Below are positions 62,123-64,000 of a stretch of DNA of 64,000 nt, one piece after another; positions within the stretch are counted from its first letter, which is position 1; every line of letters begins with the position of its first letter. This DNA comes from an uncultured Pelagibacteraceae bacterium (lineage in GTDB: Bacteria; Pseudomonadota; Alphaproteobacteria; Pelagibacterales; Pelagibacteraceae). The DNA lies in NCBI GenBank assembly GCA_902521805.1, contig CABYTL010000002.1, positions 62,001 to 126,000 of the forward strand, read 5' to 3'. A program made the translations under genes and the position numbers. The notes under the pieces are model-generated. The model had not been told where the DNA came from. It was given only the letters and a program-made list of their open reading frames with translations, and made no database searches.

Positions 62123-63526
62123 TTAGTTCTGGTACTTTCTAACATCATCAAGGCTTCCAGAGATTGCTGCAGCAGCAGCCATGCCCGGACTTACTAAATG
62201 AGTTCTTCCACCTCTGCCTTGTCTACCTTCAAAATTTCTATTTGATGTAGACGCACATCTTTCCTCTGGTTTTAATTTATCTGCATTCATGGCTAAACAC
62301 ATTGAACAACCTGGCTCTCTCCATTCAAACCCTGAATTAAGAAAAATTTTATCTAAACCCTCTTGTTCTGCCTGTTCTTTAACTAATCCTGATCCTGGAA
62401 CAACCATTGCTTGAACATGTGAAGCAATTTTTTTATCTTTTAAAATTTTTGCTGCCTCTCTCAAATCCTCTATTCTACCATTTGTACAGCTACCAATAAA
62501 AACTTTATCAATCTTAATATCTTTAGCAGCAGTATTTGGTTTTAACCCCATGTAATTTAATGCTCTTTCTAAAGAGTTTTTTTTATCTTCATCAGTCTCG
62601 GTTTGTGGATTTGGTACTTTTCCATCAATTGTAATCACATCCTGAGGAGAAGTCCCCCAAGTTACCATGGGCAAAATCTCGCTAGCTTTTAAATTTATTT
62701 CCTTGTCAAATTTAGCTTCCTCATCAGTAATTAAAGACATCCAATATTCTAAAGCTTTATCCCAATTTTGTCCTTTAGGAGACATTGGTTTGCCTTTCAA
62801 GTATTCAAATATTTTTTCATCAGGAGCGATTAATCCTGCTCTTGCTCCACCCTCAATACTCATGTTGCAAATTGTCATTCTTTGTTCAACACTTAATGAA
62901 CTAATAAGGTCTCCAGAATATTCAATCACACAACCAGTACCACCTGCGGTCCCAATTTTACCAATTATTTGAAGAATAACATCTTTTGAAGTAACTCCTA
63001 ATGGCAGGTTTCCATTAATATTTATTCTAAAGTTTTTTGCTTTTTTTTGAACCAAGGTTTGAGTTGCTAAAACATGTTCTACTTCTGAGGTTCCAATCCC
63101 AAATGCTAAAGCACCAAATGCTCCATGAGTTGCTGTGTGACTATCTCCACATACAATTACAGTGCCTGGTTGAGTAAAACCTTGTTCAGGACCCGTAACA
63201 TGAACAATCCCTTGTCTCTTATCATTCATTCCAAAAATTTTTATACCAAACTGTTTACAATTAGCCTCTAAAGTTTCTACTTGTATTTTTGACTCCTCAT
63301 CAGTTATTCCCTTTGACCTCTCAGTAGTAGGGACATTATGATCAGCAACAGCAAGAGTTAAATTGGGATGTCTAACTATTCGATTAGAATTTCTAAGCGC
63401 TTCAAAAGCTTGGGGACTTGTTACTTCATGCACTAAATGTCTATCAACAAAAAGTAAAGCAGTTCCATCTTCTTGTTGATCTACTAAGTGGTTTTCCCAG
63501 ATTTTATCGTATAAAGTATTAGGCAT
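62123..63526 (-). CDS. leuC: 3-isopropylmalate dehydratase large subunit
   Basis: LeuC is an aconitase-family 4Fe-4S enzyme that isomerises isopropylmalate. The 467-residue protein has [20 protein letters not shown], the cluster cysteine in [14 protein letters not shown] and the pair in [14 protein letters not shown]. The start ATG at 63526 is 11 bases past the rplS stop. It begins a long minus-strand run of genes down to sdhB. Confidence 0.98.
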   Translation of the reverse strand: MPNTLYDKIWENHLVDQQEDGTALLFVDRHLVHEVTSPQAFEALRNSNRIVRHPNLTLAVADHNVPTTERSKGITDEESKIQVETLEANCKQFGIKIFGMNDKRQGIVHVTGPEQGFTQPGTVIVCGDSHTATHGAFGALAFGIGTSEVEHVLATQTLVQKKAKNFRININGNLPLGVTSKDVILQIIGKIGTAGGTGCVIEYSGDLISSLSVEQRMTICNMSIEGGARAGLIAPDEKIFEYLKGKPMSPKGQNWDKALEYWMSLITDEEAKFDKEINLKASEILPMVTWGTSPQDVITIDGKVPNPQTETDEDKKNSLERALNYMGLKPNTAAKDIKIDKVFIGSCTNGRIEDLREAAKILKDKKIASHVQAMVVPGSGLVKEQAEQEGLDKIFLNSGFEWREPGCSMCLAMNADKLKPEERCASTSNRNFEGRQGRGGRTHLVSPGMAAAAAISGSLDDVRKYQN

Positions 63527-63537
63527 TGAAAAAAAAA

Positions 63538-64000
63538 TTATTTTTTTTCTGAAATATTTTTAAGTTTTTTTTCTGTCTCCATTTCAGACTCGGTCACTTC
63601 ATTTTTTTGATTTTTGACCTCAGTTGCCTGCTTTTTTGTCTCTGCAACTGATTTATTTTCTATTTTTGCACTAATTTCTTCCTCTTTACTTGAAGGAGCT
63701 ATATTTTCCTCATTAACAGTTTCAGGTTTTACATCAATATCTACACCAATCTTTTTTCTAATTTTTTCTGTTATTCTTGCTGATTTACCTGTTCTATCCC
63801 TTAAGTAATAGAGTTTAGCTCTTCTTACTTTTCCTGATCTAATAACTTTAATTGAGTCAATAACTGGTCCATATAGGGGGAAAGTTCTTTCAACACCCTC
63901 TCCAAAAGAGATCTTTCTTACTGTGAATGAAGAGTTTAAATCTCTACTTTTTTTAGCAATACAAACTCCTTCAAAATATTGAATTCTATCTTTTTTTCCT
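63538..64000 (-). CDS. rplS: 50S ribosomal protein L19, C-terminal part with long charged tail (cut by window edge)
   Basis: The frame is open at base 64000, so the N-terminus lies outside; 153 residues are visible. The core is recognised from [35 protein letters not shown] and [20 protein letters not shown]. Most L19 proteins end soon after that point. Here about 71 further residues follow, rich in Glu, Lys, Asn and Ser (from 63753 down to the stop at 63540), a low-complexity, probably disordered tail. leuC follows 11 bases later. Confidence 0.93.
   Translation of the reverse strand, partial: GKKDRIQYFEGVCIAKKSRDLNSSFTVRKISFGEGVERTFPLYGPVIDSIKVIRSGKVRRAKLYYLRDRTGKSARITEKIRKKIGVDIDVKPETVNEENIAPSSKEEEISAKIENKSVAETKKQATEVKNQKNEVTESEMETEKKLKNISEKK

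Overview
The window is a compact, very AT-rich stretch (roughly 30% G+C judged by eye, not counted) from a streamlined alphaproteobacterium, almost certainly SAR11 (Candidatus Pelagibacter or a close relative). The signs are tiny or overlapping gene junctions, a class I lysyl-tRNA synthetase, a SAM-II riboswitch before metX, F1 ATPase genes apart from F0, a DMSP demethylation cluster (dmdA, dmdB, dmdC), and a TRAP transporter with an alcohol dehydrogenase. No gap between genes exceeds about 200 bases. I saw no rRNA, tRNA, CRISPR array, insertion sequence or phage gene.

Layout. 1-2245: polA 5' part (cut by the window edge), bioY, and a RegA/ActR-type regulator. 2395-6570: a four-gene polyamine operon (ornithine/lysine-type decarboxylase, deoxyhypusine-synthase-like aminobutyltransferase, N-carbamoylputrescine amidase, agmatine deiminase). 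6572-10098 (minus): a queuosine-precursor-type transporter, L28, pyrD, class I lysS. 10188-13748: trkH, then an AmpG-like permease and an NlpC/P60 peptidase that together look like murein peptide recycling. 13745-15724 (minus): tyrA, hisC. 15798-18349: promoter, SAM-II riboswitch, metX, metW, gloB. 18360-24947: rplU, rpmA, obgE, proB, proA, nadD, rsfS, ctpA, rppH. 24930-29718 (minus): atpHAGDC. 29828-31783 (minus): priA. 31890-35578: a small surface-sugar module (DegT aminotransferase, sugar epimerase, glycosyltransferase, GNAT-like protein). 35590-44264 (minus): mdh-sucCDAB-lpdA. 44325-51535: a hypothetical periplasmic protein, TRAP genes dctMQP and an iron alcohol dehydrogenase on minus, divergent from mmsA and an IclR regulator on plus. 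51519-63526 (minus): leuC-leuD-leuB-dmdC-dmdB-dmdA-asd-sdhCDAB. 63538-64000 (minus): rplS, cut by the window edge.

How it works together. The right half is a carbon and energy block: the oxoglutarate-to-succinate and malate steps (suc, lpdA, mdh), succinate dehydrogenase, and entry routes for marine organic substrates (DMSP through dmdABC, and an organic acid through the TRAP system, alcohol dehydrogenase and MmsA). The left half holds biosynthesis (polyamine, pyrimidine, methionine, proline, aromatic amino acids) and core translation genes.

The most notable points are these. The succinate dehydrogenase membrane subunits appear to lack both heme b ligand histidines while keeping the quinone-site residues. 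The polyamine operon contains no aminopropyltransferase or SAM decarboxylase and uses a deoxyhypusine-synthase homologue instead. A 17-codon leader ORF overlaps the dmdA start. A GC-rich hairpin sits between dctP and dctQ. Twin AAGCTT palindromes 33 bp apart lie in the divergent mmsA/alcohol dehydrogenase control region.
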